NCBI RefSeq assembly: GCF_900177515.1
Contig: NZ_FXAK01000002.1
Span: forward strand, 786,001-850,000
Direction of reading: 5' to 3'
DNA length: 64,000 nt
DNA from: Azospirillum oryzae
GTDB lineage: Bacteria; Pseudomonadota; Alphaproteobacteria; Azospirillales; Azospirillaceae
Shown: positions 19,866 through 28,988 of the stretch, piece by piece
Position numbering within the stretch: the first letter of the stretch is position 1
Layout of the letters: the number at the start of each line of letters is the position of its first letter
Position numbers and translations under genes: made by a program
Notes under the pieces: model-generated
What the model saw: only the letters and a program-made list of their open reading frames with translations
The model's database searches: none
What the model was told of the DNA's origin: nothing

Positions 19866-20435
19866 TCAATCTTCCTGTCTTTCGTTCTGGCGTCGCTCGA
19901 TCGCCGCCAGTGCCGTCACCGTCAGCTGGGCCAGCACCATGCGGTCCACCATGCCGAAGCTGCGCGGCACCGTGTCGATCAGGCAGACGGAGCCGAGCGC
20001 CAGCCCGTCCCGGTTGATGATCGGCGCGCCGGCATAGAAGCGGATGTGCGGCTCGCCCAACACCAGCGGATTGTTCTGGAAACGCGGGTCGAGGGCGGCA
20101 TCCTCCACCACCATCGGCAGGCTCTGGCGGATGGTGAAGCGGCAGAAGGCGACGTCGCGCGGGGTCTCCTGCACCTCCAGGCCGCGGCGCGCCTTGAACC
20201 ATTGGCGGTCCGCATCCAGCAGCGACACCAGCGCGATGGGCACGCGGAAATGGTCGCAGGCCCAGCAGACCAGATCGTCGAAGGCCGGTTCCGGATCGCT
20301 GTCCAGCAATCCCGTGCGCCGCAGCGCCTCCAGCCTTGCCGCCTCGTCGTCGATGGGGACCGCGCCGCGCGGGATGGTGCCGGGAGCGACCTCCCGCGCG
20401 GTGCCGCCGGCGCCGGTCTCCGTCAGAAATGTCAT
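19866..20435 (-). CDS. Stand-alone GAF domain protein
   Basis: Single GAF domain protein of 189 residues, clearly homologous to the GAF domain of the next gene. Both carry DRQWFK-R-GL-VQETPRD-AFC, PRF-NNPLV or an equivalent, IRFYAGAP and GLALG-C-ID. It has no output domain. It likely arose by duplication and may act as a partner or titrating sensor for the EAL protein. The ligand is unknown, and no helix-turn-helix or membrane segment is seen. Confidence 0.82.
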   Translation of the reverse strand: MTFLTETGAGGTAREVAPGTIPRGAVPIDDEAARLEALRRTGLLDSDPEPAFDDLVCWACDHFRVPIALVSLLDADRQWFKARRGLEVQETPRDVAFCRFTIRQSLPMVVEDAALDPRFQNNPLVLGEPHIRFYAGAPIINRDGLALGSVCLIDTVPRSFGMVDRMVLAQLTVTALAAIERRQNERQED

Positions 20436-20553
20436 GGGCTGGGGCTCCGCAAAGCGAATCTTGGTGCTGCCTTCTTTCTACGTATGGGGGCAGATTTGGA
20501 TTTGCCGGTTGGGAATTATTTGCTGCCGCGTCGTCCTATGACGGAACGAAGAA

Positions 20554-20586
20554 AGCCGGCCGGACCCCCGTGGGATCCGGCCGGCT
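20554..20586 (-). terminator. Rho-independent terminator of nhaD
   Basis: AGCCGGCCGGA and TCCGGCCGGCT form a perfect 11-bp stem with an 11-base loop. On the minus strand it is followed by TTTCTTCGTT. It lies 30 bases after the nhaD stop. Confidence 0.8.
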
Positions 20587-20615
20587 CCTGTCCATCCATC
20601 CTTGCAGGCTACGCG

Positions 20616-22259
20616 CTATTCCCCCGCCGGCGGCGACAGCGCACCATCCGCCGTCTCGTCCGCGGTCTTGGGCGTCCGCCGGCTCATGCCGCGCAGGACG
20701 GCGGCGACGCCCATCGCCAGCAGCGCCATCGCTCCCACCACGTTGGTTTGTACCGCCCCGCCATAGACATAGCTGGTGAGGTACAGCGCCGCGATGCCGA
20801 CTGTCATGGCGGTGACCGGCAGGCCGAAGCGCAGGAACGAGACGAAGGGCATGTGGTGGCCGTCCTTTTCCAGCAGCCCGATGGTGGTGACGTTGGCGCT
20901 GGCGCCGATCAGGGTGCCGTTGCCGCCCAGGCAGGCGCCGAGCGCCAGAGACCACCACAGCACGTTGGTGGTCGTCTGCAGGTCCGTGCCGCCCAGCCCG
21001 GCCGCCGTGAACTCCGTGGCGAAGGAGGCGGCCAGCACCCGGACGATGGCGGCGGCGGCGATGGTGTAGGGGATGTTGTCGACCACCGCCGACACCACCG
21101 CGCTGAACACCAGGATCAGCAGGGCCGCGGTCAGCAGCTTCGCCTGCAGCCCCATGCCGAAGCCGACGGAGACCGCCTGCACCAGATCCTGCAGCTTGGC
21201 CGCGGCGGCGGCGATCAGGCCGGTATGCTCGGCCGAGCTGATGGCCATGAACAGGAAGATGAAGAAGCCCAGCGTCAGCCACTCGATCCCATGTTCGAAG
21301 CCGTGGGTGAACAGATGCTCCGCCTTCTTGGGCCCCAGTGGGCCGCGCAGGATGATGTGCCGTCCGGCCATGGTCAGCACCGCGCCGGCGAAGGCGACGA
21401 CGCCGACCGGCAGATGGGTGATGCTGTGGGTGAAGAAGCCGAGGAAGGTCAGCCCGACCACGCCCAGGGTCCAGGACAGCACCTTCGGGTCCTGCAGTTC
21501 CACCGTTTCGGCATCTCCGTCGGACTCGGCATGGGCGCCGGCCAGATCCCTGCGGTACCAGAAGGCGCTGAAGGCGCAGAGCGCGACGATCATGAAGATC
21601 ACCGGCACGGCCAGGAAATAGATGAAGTCCATGAAGGGCAGGCCGGCCGCCACCCCGACGATGACGTTGGGCGGGTCGCCGATCAGCGTCGCCGTACCGC
21701 CGATGTTGGCGGCCATCACCATCGGCATCGCCAGCGCCCACACCGACACCCGCAGGCTGCGCGCCGCCTTCGACACCACCGGCGCCATGAACAGCACGGT
21801 GGTGACATTGTCGGCGAAGGCCGACAGCACCGCCGTCGCCACGATGACCGTGTTCGCCAGCAGCTTCGACCGGCCGCGTGCCCAGGTCACCATGCGGGCG
21901 TTCAGCCAGTCGAAGACCCGCGTGCCGATCAGCACCGACACGATCGCCATCATGCTGCCCAGCAGGAAGATGACGTTCCAGTCGACCGCGCGCACCGCCG
22001 TGTCGAAATCCATGATGTGCAGCGGGGTCGCCGCCGAGACCATCAGCATCACGGCGACGACGGCGCCGGCCGCCAGCGTCTTGTGGAAGGTCTCGGCGAT
22101 CAGCGTGGCGAACAGCGCCGCCAGCAGCAGCCCGACGGCGATCTGGGCGCCGCCGTCCGTCGAATAGGCGAAATGACCGTGACCGGTATCGGCCAGGGCG
22201 GCGGTCGCCGGCAGCAGGACCAGTGCCCCGGCCAGGGCTGCGGAGATCTTGTTCGGCAT
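20616..22259 (-). CDS. nhaD: ArsB/NhaD family Na+/H+ antiporter-type permease
   Basis: Membrane protein of 547 residues of the ion-transporter superfamily. It has an N-terminal signal-like helix (ending ALA-D), then about a dozen membrane helices. The conserved blocks WNVIFLLGSMMAIV, AFADNVTTVLFMAPV and GGTATLIGDPPNV are those of NhaD-type antiporters, as are VVDNIPYT and LGGNGTLIGASANV in the second half. It probably exports Na+ in exchange for H+. A strong ribosome site (AAGGAG) precedes 22259. It has its own terminator downstream and sits after the TRAP operon, whose stop is 104 bases upstream. Confidence 0.85.
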   Translation of the reverse strand: MPNKISAALAGALVLLPATAALADTGHGHFAYSTDGGAQIAVGLLLAALFATLIAETFHKTLAAGAVVAVMLMVSAATPLHIMDFDTAVRAVDWNVIFLLGSMMAIVSVLIGTRVFDWLNARMVTWARGRSKLLANTVIVATAVLSAFADNVTTVLFMAPVVSKAARSLRVSVWALAMPMVMAANIGGTATLIGDPPNVIVGVAAGLPFMDFIYFLAVPVIFMIVALCAFSAFWYRRDLAGAHAESDGDAETVELQDPKVLSWTLGVVGLTFLGFFTHSITHLPVGVVAFAGAVLTMAGRHIILRGPLGPKKAEHLFTHGFEHGIEWLTLGFFIFLFMAISSAEHTGLIAAAAAKLQDLVQAVSVGFGMGLQAKLLTAALLILVFSAVVSAVVDNIPYTIAAAAIVRVLAASFATEFTAAGLGGTDLQTTTNVLWWSLALGACLGGNGTLIGASANVTTIGLLEKDGHHMPFVSFLRFGLPVTAMTVGIAALYLTSYVYGGAVQTNVVGAMALLAMGVAAVLRGMSRRTPKTADETADGALSPPAGE

Positions 22260-22284
22260 GATCTTGTCTCCTTGCCTGGATTTC

Positions 22285-22305
22285 TCCCCGAACTGGTGTC
22301 GGGGA
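22285..22305 (-). terminator. Hairpin between dctM and nhaD
   Basis: TCCCCGA and TCGGGGA pair perfectly around a 7-base loop 59 bases after dctM. No T-run follows, so it may attenuate rather than stop transcription into nhaD. Confidence 0.4.
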
Positions 22306-22363
22306 CCGGTATCCAGGAACCGGCAGTCGGGAAAAGAAGGGTGGAAAGCGGTTTCCGGAAATT

Positions 22364-23647
22364 TCACTGCGCGAACATACGCGGCAGGAACAGCGAGATC
22401 GAGGGGATGTAGGTGACAAGCGCCAGGGCGACGACGCAGGCGACGTAGAAGGGCCAGATCGTCCGCACCGCCTGCATGATCGGGATGCGCCCCACCGCGC
22501 AGCCGACGAACAGCACCGATCCCACCGGCGGCGTGCAGAGGCCGATGCCGAGGTTCAGCACCAGCACGACGCCGAAATGCACCGGGTCCATGCCGAAGGC
22601 GGTGATGACCGGCAGGAAGATCGGCGTGGTGATGATGATCAGCGGCGACATGTCCATGAAGCAGCCCAGAACCATCAGCACGACGTTGATCAGCAGGAAG
22701 ATGACATAGGGATTGTCGCTGATCCCCTGCATCAGGTTGACCATGGCGGTCGGCACCTGCAGCAGGGCCAGCAGCCAGCCGAAGGAGGCGGCGGCGCCGA
22801 TGACCAGCAGCACCATCGCCGTTGTGCGCACCGCGCCCATGGTGGCGGCGACGAAGTCCGACCAGCTCATGCTGCGGTAGATCACCAGCGTCACCAGCAG
22901 GGCGTAGCCGACCGCGATCATCGAGCTTTCGGTGGCGGTGAAGATGCCCGACCGCACGCCGCCGACGATGATGCCGATCAGGGCAAGGCCCGGCACCGCG
23001 TTGATGAAGATGTTGCGTACCGCGGCCCAGCCGGGGAAGGTCTCCGCCGGGTAGTTGCGTTTGCGCGCCACGTAATAGGCGGCGATCATCAGCATGGCAG
23101 CGAGCAGCAGGCCCGGCAGGATGCCGGCGGTGAACAGGTCGGCGATGGAGATCGAACCGCCGGCCGAGATCGAGTAGATGATCATGTTGTGGCTGGGCGG
23201 GATCATCAGCGCGATGATCGCCGAGGTGACGGTGATGTTGACCGCATAGTCCACATCATAGCCGCGCTTCTGCATCTGCGGGATCATCAGCCCGCCGACC
23301 GCCGAGGCGTCGGCCACCGCCGAACCGGACACGCCGCCGAAGAAGGTGGAGGCGGTGACGTTGACCAGCCCCAGCCCGCCGCGGAAATGGCCGACCATGG
23401 CCGCCGCCAGCCGCACCAGCTTTTCGGCGATGGCGCCGCGCACCATCAGCTCGCCGGCATAGATGAAGAAGGGGATGGCCATCAGGGCGAACACGTTCAT
23501 GCCCGACGCCATGCGCTGGAAGACGATCAGCGGCGGCATGCCCATATAGACGATGGTCGCCAGCGACGAGATGCCGAGCACGAAGGCGATCGGCACGCCC
23601 AGGAACAGCAGCACCACGAAGGTGCCGAAGAGGACGGTGAGTTCCAT
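22364..23647 (-). CDS. dctM: TRAP transporter large permease, DctM
   Basis: Main channel subunit of 427 residues with about 12 membrane helices. Typical DctM motifs are GVPIAFVLG near the start, NVTASTFFGGVSGSAVADASAVGG and IPPSHNMIIY, then CFMDMSPLIIITTPIFLPV and GLCTPPVGSVLFVG in the second half. It imports organic acids driven by Na+ or H+ together with DctQ and the periplasmic DctP. It is the last gene of the dctPQM operon, 60 bases after dctQ. Confidence 0.95.
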   Translation of the reverse strand: MELTVLFGTFVVLLFLGVPIAFVLGISSLATIVYMGMPPLIVFQRMASGMNVFALMAIPFFIYAGELMVRGAIAEKLVRLAAAMVGHFRGGLGLVNVTASTFFGGVSGSAVADASAVGGLMIPQMQKRGYDVDYAVNITVTSAIIALMIPPSHNMIIYSISAGGSISIADLFTAGILPGLLLAAMLMIAAYYVARKRNYPAETFPGWAAVRNIFINAVPGLALIGIIVGGVRSGIFTATESSMIAVGYALLVTLVIYRSMSWSDFVAATMGAVRTTAMVLLVIGAAASFGWLLALLQVPTAMVNLMQGISDNPYVIFLLINVVLMVLGCFMDMSPLIIITTPIFLPVITAFGMDPVHFGVVLVLNLGIGLCTPPVGSVLFVGCAVGRIPIMQAVRTIWPFYVACVVALALVTYIPSISLFLPRMFAQ

Positions 23648-23707
23648 GGCCGAATTCCTTGTACGAGCGGGACCGCCCGCCCGATTGCGTTCAGACGACC
23701 GGCGGCC

Positions 23708-24289
23708 TTAGTCGGCCGGCTGTTCCAGGGCGCAGACCGGCTCGGCAGCCTGCGAATGAGGCTGGGCATGCGCCTGGGCCAGCGCCTCGGCCCCGGCCTG
23801 GGACCGGCGCTCGACCAGCAGGTGCAGCGTGCGCTCAATCGAGAACAGGACGATCAGCCCGCCCGACAGCATCACCGGCAGGTAGTTAAAGCCTTCCGGC
23901 AGGTCCAGCACCGGGATGGTCGCCCCCCAGGTGCCGATCACCAGTTCCGATCCATACCAGGCCATGGCGGCGCCGAAGCAGCCGACGACGGCGAAGCTGG
24001 CGATGTCCATGCCGACGCGGACGATCTCCGGCACGATGTCGCGGATCAGGTCGAGCCCGAGGTGGAAGCGCTCGCGAACCCCCACGGCGGCGACCAGCAG
24101 GATGAACCAGAGCATCAGCAGCAGCGACAGCGGCTCGGTCCAGGACGGGCTGTCGTTCAGGATGAAGCGGCCCCAGACCTGCCAGCCGACGGCGGCGGTC
24201 ATCAGGACCAGCCCCGTGCCGCCGACCCACAGGGCGATGCCGGCCAGGACGTCGAGAAGTCTGGAAAGGGCGTGGAGCGCGGTTTTCAT
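23708..24289 (-). CDS. dctQ: TRAP transporter small permease, DctQ
   Basis: Protein of 193 residues with four membrane helices. W-V-GRFILNDSPSWTEPLSLLLM is the DctQ signature around residue 40, and RERFHLGLDLI follows the second helix. It pairs with DctM. The C-terminus after helix four is Ala/Gln/His-rich and probably cytoplasmic. It starts 58 bases after the dctP stop. Confidence 0.93.
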   Translation of the reverse strand: MKTALHALSRLLDVLAGIALWVGGTGLVLMTAAVGWQVWGRFILNDSPSWTEPLSLLLMLWFILLVAAVGVRERFHLGLDLIRDIVPEIVRVGMDIASFAVVGCFGAAMAWYGSELVIGTWGATIPVLDLPEGFNYLPVMLSGGLIVLFSIERTLHLLVERRSQAGAEALAQAHAQPHSQAAEPVCALEQPAD

Positions 24290-24347
24290 GGTGGTCTCCG
24301 CACGAAAATTGCCGCGCCGGAACCGGTCCGGCGCGGCGGGTCAGGCG

Positions 24348-25328
24348 TTACTGGACGGCGCGGATGCGGGCGACGAGGTCCTTCATCTTCGGATCGGCGA
24401 CATGCTTGGCATAGACCGGTTCGACCGCCTTCTGGAATTCGGCCTTGTCGACGGTCGTGACCTCGACGCCGGCCTTGCGGACGATCTCTTCCGATTCCTT
24501 CTCCTTGGCCTGCCACAGCTCGCGCATCTTGATGACCGAGGCCTTGGCCGCCTTGCGGACGACCTGTTGATCGTCCTTGGACAGCTTGTCGAAGCTGCGC
24601 TTGGACATCACCAGCGCTTCCGGCGTGATGGTGTGTTCGGTCAGCGACATGTATTTCGCGACCTCATAGTGGTGGCTGCTCTGATAGCTCGGCCAGTTGT
24701 TCTCCGCGCCATCGACGACGCCGGTCTGCAGGCCGCTGTAGACCTCGCCGTAGGGCATCGGGGTCGGGTTGCCGCCCATCGCCTTGACCAGATCGATGAA
24801 CAGGTCGGACTGCTGGACGCGCAGCTTCAGACCCTTCAGGTCGGCCAGCGTCTTGATCGGGCGCTTGCTGTTGTAGAAGCTGCGTGCACCGGAGTCGTAG
24901 AAGGCCAGGCCGACCATGCCGTGCGCTTCGAAGGCCTTCAGGATCTCGTCGCCGATCGGGCCGTCCATCACCTTGTGCATGTGATCGACCGAGCGGAACA
25001 GGAAGGGCAGCCCGGCGATCCGGGTTTCCGGCACCACGTTGTTCAGCGGCGCCATGCTGATGCGGTTCATGTCGATGACGCCGAACTGCGTCTGCTGGAT
25101 GGTGTCCTTCTCGTCGCCCAGCTGGCCCGAGGGGAAGATCTTGATGGCGATGCGGCCGTTGGTCTCCTTGGCGATCAGCTCTCCCATGTACTTCACCGCC
25201 TCGACCGTCGGATAGCCGTCGGGGTGGATTTCGGCCGAACGCAGCGTGACCTGCTGGGCGTTCGCGACCGCAAGGGTGGCGACGATCGCCACGGCGGTGG
25301 AGGCCAGGAGCTTGACGATGGACTTCAT
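24348..25328 (-). CDS. dctP: TRAP transporter substrate-binding protein, DctP
   Basis: Periplasmic receptor of 326 residues with a signal peptide (cleavage near ANA-Q, residue 24). HPDGYPTVEAVKYMGELI, IKIFPSGQLGDEKDTIQQ and the carboxylate-binding Arg region (LKGLKLRVQQSDLFIDLVKAMGG) mark the DctP family. The block ENNWPSYQSSHHYEVAKYMSLTEH resembles that of receptors for C4-dicarboxylates and sugar acids such as hexuronates, so the ligand is an organic acid of unknown type. Confidence 0.93.
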   Translation of the reverse strand: MKSIVKLLASTAVAIVATLAVANAQQVTLRSAEIHPDGYPTVEAVKYMGELIAKETNGRIAIKIFPSGQLGDEKDTIQQTQFGVIDMNRISMAPLNNVVPETRIAGLPFLFRSVDHMHKVMDGPIGDEILKAFEAHGMVGLAFYDSGARSFYNSKRPIKTLADLKGLKLRVQQSDLFIDLVKAMGGNPTPMPYGEVYSGLQTGVVDGAENNWPSYQSSHHYEVAKYMSLTEHTITPEALVMSKRSFDKLSKDDQQVVRKAAKASVIKMRELWQAKEKESEEIVRKAGVEVTTVDKAEFQKAVEPVYAKHVADPKMKDLVARIRAVQ

Positions 25329-25436
25329 GGTCGATTCCTCGGTTCTTGATTCGCGGTGCCGCCGTCCGATGGCGGTGCGGGCGGCTCTCCCCTTGGGCCG
25401 GCTGCCCGGAGCGGCCGCTTCCGAAGCCGTCGAGGA

Positions 25437-25442
25437 ATTATA
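25437..25442 (-). promoter_or_regulatory. Possible -10 element of dctPQM
   Basis: On the minus strand TATAAT lies about 110 bases before dctP in a short AT-rich island (TATACTAATATA on the plus strand) that contrasts with the flanks. No good -35 is visible, so an activator may be needed. Confidence 0.35.
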
Positions 25443-25925
25443 CTAATATATCAAGCGAGGGTGGCAAAACGGGAACTGGGGCGGAATTGCGCCGGTGCCA
25501 AAATGTCGCATGTGTTGTGAACAGATGGCGCGAGCGATGGCGATGAACGACCATGGCAGTATGGCTATAAAATAGCGCTGAGATAGCCAAGAGGATGGCG
25601 CCGTTCTCTGAGAGTTACTTACAACTCGTCATCAGACCTCTCTGATAAACACAGAGACTGGCGTCCCTATGTTTCCACAATGAATTTAAGGCCCCGACCC
25701 AATTGTCGCTCTGCACCATGCCGGCCTCGCTGTGCTGCGTGTTTGCCGGATCAAAGCCCCACCGGGGGCATGGCTGTTCTGCGGACGCTTCGGTCGGCTT
25801 TCTGCCGCTGCGGTGCAACGTAATGGGGGGATGCGGTGTTTCGCGCTGGGGAGCCGCGCCGCTCCCGCGCGACAACGACCGGGCCCCAACCGATTGCCCG
25901 GCATTTCGGTCAGGAGCGTCACACC
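25443..25925. other. Intergenic region between dctP and emrA
   Basis: This AT-richer stretch has no convincing gene. It contains a small palindrome GCTAT-AAA-ATAGC at 25564-25576. A minus-strand 86-codon frame (25615-25875) has no recognisable family or ribosome site. The emrA promoter should lie near the right end. Confidence 0.4.
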
Positions 25926-27062
25926 ATGCCGGATGACCAGCAGCAGAGGGACGTCGTCACACTTGCGGATCAGGATGCCGGCCGCAGCGAACGCAGGCAG
26001 CCGGCCGCCGATGACGGCGGCAATGGCAAGAAGCCCGGATTCATCCGGCGCCATCCGCTGGCGATCATCGTCGGGCTGGTGGTGATCGCCCTGCTGGCGG
26101 TCGCCGGCTATATCTACTGGCAGCGCAACATCCATCCCTATGAATCGACCGACGACGCCTTCATCGACACCCGCCAGTTCCCCATCGCGCCCAAGGTTTC
26201 CGGCTATGTGACGGAGGTGGCGGTCGGTGACAACCAGCATGTGAAGACCGGCGACCTGCTGTTCCGCATCGACCCGCGCGACTACCAGACCGCGCTGGAG
26301 CAGGCGCAGGCGCAGATCGCCTCCGCCCAGGCCGCGATCACCGGCTATGACGCGCAGATCGCCGCCCAGCGCGCCCAGATCGATCAGGCCAGGGCGGAGG
26401 TTTCGCAGGCGGAGGCGGCGGTCGGCTTCGCCAAGGAGGATGCGGCGCGCTATCGCGACCTGCAGTCCCGCGGCGCCGGGACGGTGCAGCAGGCGCAGCA
26501 GTCGACCGCCAACCTGCAGGAACAGCAGGCCAAGCTGACCAGCGCCAACGCCGCGGTGATCGCCGCCGAACGGCAGGTCGGCGCGCTCCAGGCCCAGCGC
26601 AGCAGCGCCGAAGCCGATCTGGTGCGCGCCAAGGCGCAGTTGGACCAGGCGAAGCTGAACCTGTCCTACACCACCGTCACCGCGGCGCAGCCGGGCCGGG
26701 TGGTGCAGCTGAGCGGGGCGGTCGGCCAGTTCGCCCAGGCCGGCCAGAGCCTCGCCATCTTCGTGCCCGACGACATCTGGGTCACCGCCAATTTCAAGGA
26801 AACCCAGATCACCGACATGCGCCCCGGCCAGCCGGTGGACATCCGCATCGACGCCTATCCCGACCAAAAGGTCACCGGCCATGTCGACAGCGTGCAGCCC
26901 GGCTCCGGCACCGCCTTCTCCCTGCTGCCGGCCCAGAACGCTACCGGCAATTATGTGAAGGTGGTGCAGCGCATCCCCGTGAAGATCGTCGTCGACCAAT
27001 GGCCGGACGGCGTCTCCATCGGCCCCGGCATGTCGGTGGTGCCGCGGGTGACGGTGCGATGA
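25926..27062 (+). CDS. emrA: HlyD/EmrA family membrane fusion protein
   Basis: Periplasmic adaptor of 378 residues for the EmrB pump. A cytoplasmic hydrophilic lead (1-40) and one membrane helix (HPLAIIVGLVVIALLAVAGYIYW) come before the barrel start YESTDDAFIDTRQFPIAPKVSGYV, the EmrA lipoyl motif. A long Gln/Ala-rich coiled coil follows (about 100-210), then the second half-motif LSYTTVTAAQPGRV. AGGAG lies 9-13 bases before the ATG. Its stop overlaps the emrB start (ATGA), so the two are made together. Confidence 0.92.
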   Translation: MPDDQQQRDVVTLADQDAGRSERRQPAADDGGNGKKPGFIRRHPLAIIVGLVVIALLAVAGYIYWQRNIHPYESTDDAFIDTRQFPIAPKVSGYVTEVAVGDNQHVKTGDLLFRIDPRDYQTALEQAQAQIASAQAAITGYDAQIAAQRAQIDQARAEVSQAEAAVGFAKEDAARYRDLQSRGAGTVQQAQQSTANLQEQQAKLTSANAAVIAAERQVGALQAQRSSAEADLVRAKAQLDQAKLNLSYTTVTAAQPGRVVQLSGAVGQFAQAGQSLAIFVPDDIWVTANFKETQITDMRPGQPVDIRIDAYPDQKVTGHVDSVQPGSGTAFSLLPAQNATGNYVKVVQRIPVKIVVDQWPDGVSIGPGMSVVPRVTVR

Positions 27063-28651
27063 GCGCCGCGGCGGAAGGCGCCGGTGCCGGCGGCTTCGAT
27101 GCGTCGCAGAGTGCCGCCGGCGGACGCAATCCCTGGCTGATCGCCGTGGTGGTCTCCATCGCCACCTTCATGGAGGTGCTGGACACCACCATCGCCAACG
27201 TCGCCCTGCGCTACATCTCCGGCACGCTGGCGGTCAGCGCCGACGAGGCGTCGTGGGTCGTCACATCCTATCTGGTGGCGAACGCCATCGTGCTGACGGC
27301 CAGCAGCTTCATCGCCAAGCGATACGGCCGCAAGCGCTTCTACCTGACCTGCCTGGGGCTGTTCACCGCCAGTTCGATCGCCTGCGGCTTCGCCTGGAAT
27401 CTGGAATCGCTGCTGCTGTTCCGGGTGCTCCAGGGCTTCGCCGGCGGCGGCATGGTGCCGATCTCGCAATCGATCCTGGCCGACAGTTTCCCGCCGGCCA
27501 AGCGCGGGCAGGCCTTCGCCATCTTCGGCATTGCCGTGGTGGTGGCGCCGGTGGTCGGGCCGACGCTGGGCGGCTGGCTGTCCGACAATCTGTCCTGGCA
27601 CTGGTGCTTCCTGATCAACGGGCCGGTCGGTCTGTTCGCCTTCGCGCTGGTCAGCTTTCTGGTGCAGGAGCCGAAATCCGCCATCGAGGAGCGTCAGCGG
27701 ATGAAGCGGCAGGGCATCCGGATGGATGTGGTCGGCTTCCTTCTGGTGGCGACCTTCCTCGGCTCGCTGGAGGTGGTCCTCGACCGCGGCCAGACCGACG
27801 ACTGGTTCGCCTCCGGCTTCATCGTCACCTTCACCATCATCTGCGTCGCCGCCTTCTGCCTGATGATCCCGTGGGAGATGACGCGGGAGAACCCGATGCT
27901 CGACCTGCGGATGGTGGCGACGCGGCAGTTCGGCTCCTGCTTCCTGGTGATGCTGGCGACCGGCGCCATCCTGATCGCGACGACCCAGTTCCTGCCGGAG
28001 CTGCTGCAGGCCTATTACGGCTTCACCGCCACCTGGGCCGGTCTCGCCCTGTCGCCGGGCGGCATGGTGACGATGGTGATGATGATCGTCGTCGGCCGGC
28101 TGTCCGGGCGCGTCCAGCCGAAATACCTGATCGCCACCGGCGCCACCATCGTCGCGCTGGCGATGTGGGACCTGACGCGGCTGAACCCGGACTCGACCTT
28201 CTGGTTCTTCGCGTGGTCGCGCATCTATATCGGCATCGGCCTGCCGCTGATCTTCATTCCGATCACCACGGCCTCCTACGACGGCATCCCGCGCGACAAG
28301 ACCGATCAGGCCTCCGCCCTCATCAACGTCGCGCGCAATGTCGGCGGCTCCATCGGCGTGTCCATCGCCCAGAATGTGCTGGCCATGCGCGAGCAGTTCC
28401 ACCACAGCCGGCTGGTTGAAAGCATCGTGCCCTCCAACCCGGCCTATCAGCACACTCTGGAGCAGGCGACGACCTATTTCTCCACCGCCGGCGGGCAGGC
28501 GGCGGCGCGGGAACGGGCCATCGCCTATATCGGGCAGCAGGTGCAGATGCAGACCGCCTACTGGTCCTACATCGACGTGTTCTTCGCGCTGATGCTGATT
28601 TCCGCCTCGGCCGTGCCGCTGGCCCTGATCCTGCGGAATGTGAAGCATTGA
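27059..28651 (+). CDS. emrB: DHA2 family multidrug MFS exporter, EmrB-like
   Basis: Inner-membrane proton-driven drug exporter of 530 residues with 14 predicted helices. The family motifs are present: FMEVLDTTIANVALRYISG in helix 1, VVTSYLVANAIVLTASSF, the motif A loop GRKRFY, VLQGFAGGGMVPISQ in helix 4, and motif C in VVVAPVVGPTLGGWLSDNLSWHW. With EmrA and an outer-membrane channel made elsewhere it would expel hydrophobic compounds. No regulator gene is adjacent. Confidence 0.94.
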   Translation: MSAAAEGAGAGGFDASQSAAGGRNPWLIAVVVSIATFMEVLDTTIANVALRYISGTLAVSADEASWVVTSYLVANAIVLTASSFIAKRYGRKRFYLTCLGLFTASSIACGFAWNLESLLLFRVLQGFAGGGMVPISQSILADSFPPAKRGQAFAIFGIAVVVAPVVGPTLGGWLSDNLSWHWCFLINGPVGLFAFALVSFLVQEPKSAIEERQRMKRQGIRMDVVGFLLVATFLGSLEVVLDRGQTDDWFASGFIVTFTIICVAAFCLMIPWEMTRENPMLDLRMVATRQFGSCFLVMLATGAILIATTQFLPELLQAYYGFTATWAGLALSPGGMVTMVMMIVVGRLSGRVQPKYLIATGATIVALAMWDLTRLNPDSTFWFFAWSRIYIGIGLPLIFIPITTASYDGIPRDKTDQASALINVARNVGGSIGVSIAQNVLAMREQFHHSRLVESIVPSNPAYQHTLEQATTYFSTAGGQAAARERAIAYIGQQVQMQTAYWSYIDVFFALMLISASAVPLALILRNVKH

Positions 28652-28660
28652 ACACGCAAA

Positions 28661-28694
28661 GGCCGCCCGCAGCGGCGGATTGCTGCGGGCGGCC
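28661..28694. terminator. Bidirectional terminator after emrB
   Basis: GGCCGCCCGCAGC and GCTGCGGGCGGCC form a perfect 13-bp stem with an 8-base loop, flanked by AAA on the left and TTT on the right. It can serve both emrB and the converging small gene. Confidence 0.85.
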
Positions 28695-28715
28695 CTTTGA
28701 CGGAGACCGTATCGC

Positions 28716-28961
28716 TCAATAGTCGCCCAGCGACCGGTCCATCTCCGACACCAGCCGGTCGGCCGTGCGGATCGACCGCTGCAGGTCGGCCGGGCTCATG
28801 CCCAGGCCGGGGTCCTCGACCACTGGGAAACTCTCCGCGCGGTCGAGACCCAAGCCCTTGGCGCAGACCAGCACCTCGTAGCTGCGGTTGTCCTCATTGA
28901 ACAGGCATTCGGTTTCGAAGCCGCGGGCATCGGTTTCGGCCCACATGATCGCTTTGCTCAT
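28716..28961 (-). CDS. Small conserved-looking hypothetical protein
   Basis: Acidic soluble protein of 81 residues beginning MSKAIMWAETDARGFE. It shows a short mixed beta-like half (ETECLFNEDNRSYEVLVCAKG) and a C-terminal helix with two Asp-Arg pairs. No family is recognised. It lies just 27 bases downstream of adhE on the same strand and ends at the shared terminator, so it is probably expressed with adhE. Confidence 0.7.
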   Translation of the reverse strand: MSKAIMWAETDARGFETECLFNEDNRSYEVLVCAKGLGLDRAESFPVVEDPGLGMSPADLQRSIRTADRLVSEMDRSLGDY

Positions 28962-28988
28962 GATCTCTGTCCTGGCATGGAGGGGTAT

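Noticed and set aside
25484..25500. TGGCAC on the minus strand upstream of dctPQM, resembling a sigma-54 -24 element
   Set aside because: After five bases it reads CAAT instead of TTGC, so the -12 half and GG-N10-GC spacing are absent.
25615..25875. 86-codon minus-strand frame between dctP and emrA
   Set aside because: No ribosome site, no recognisable motif, mixed composition.
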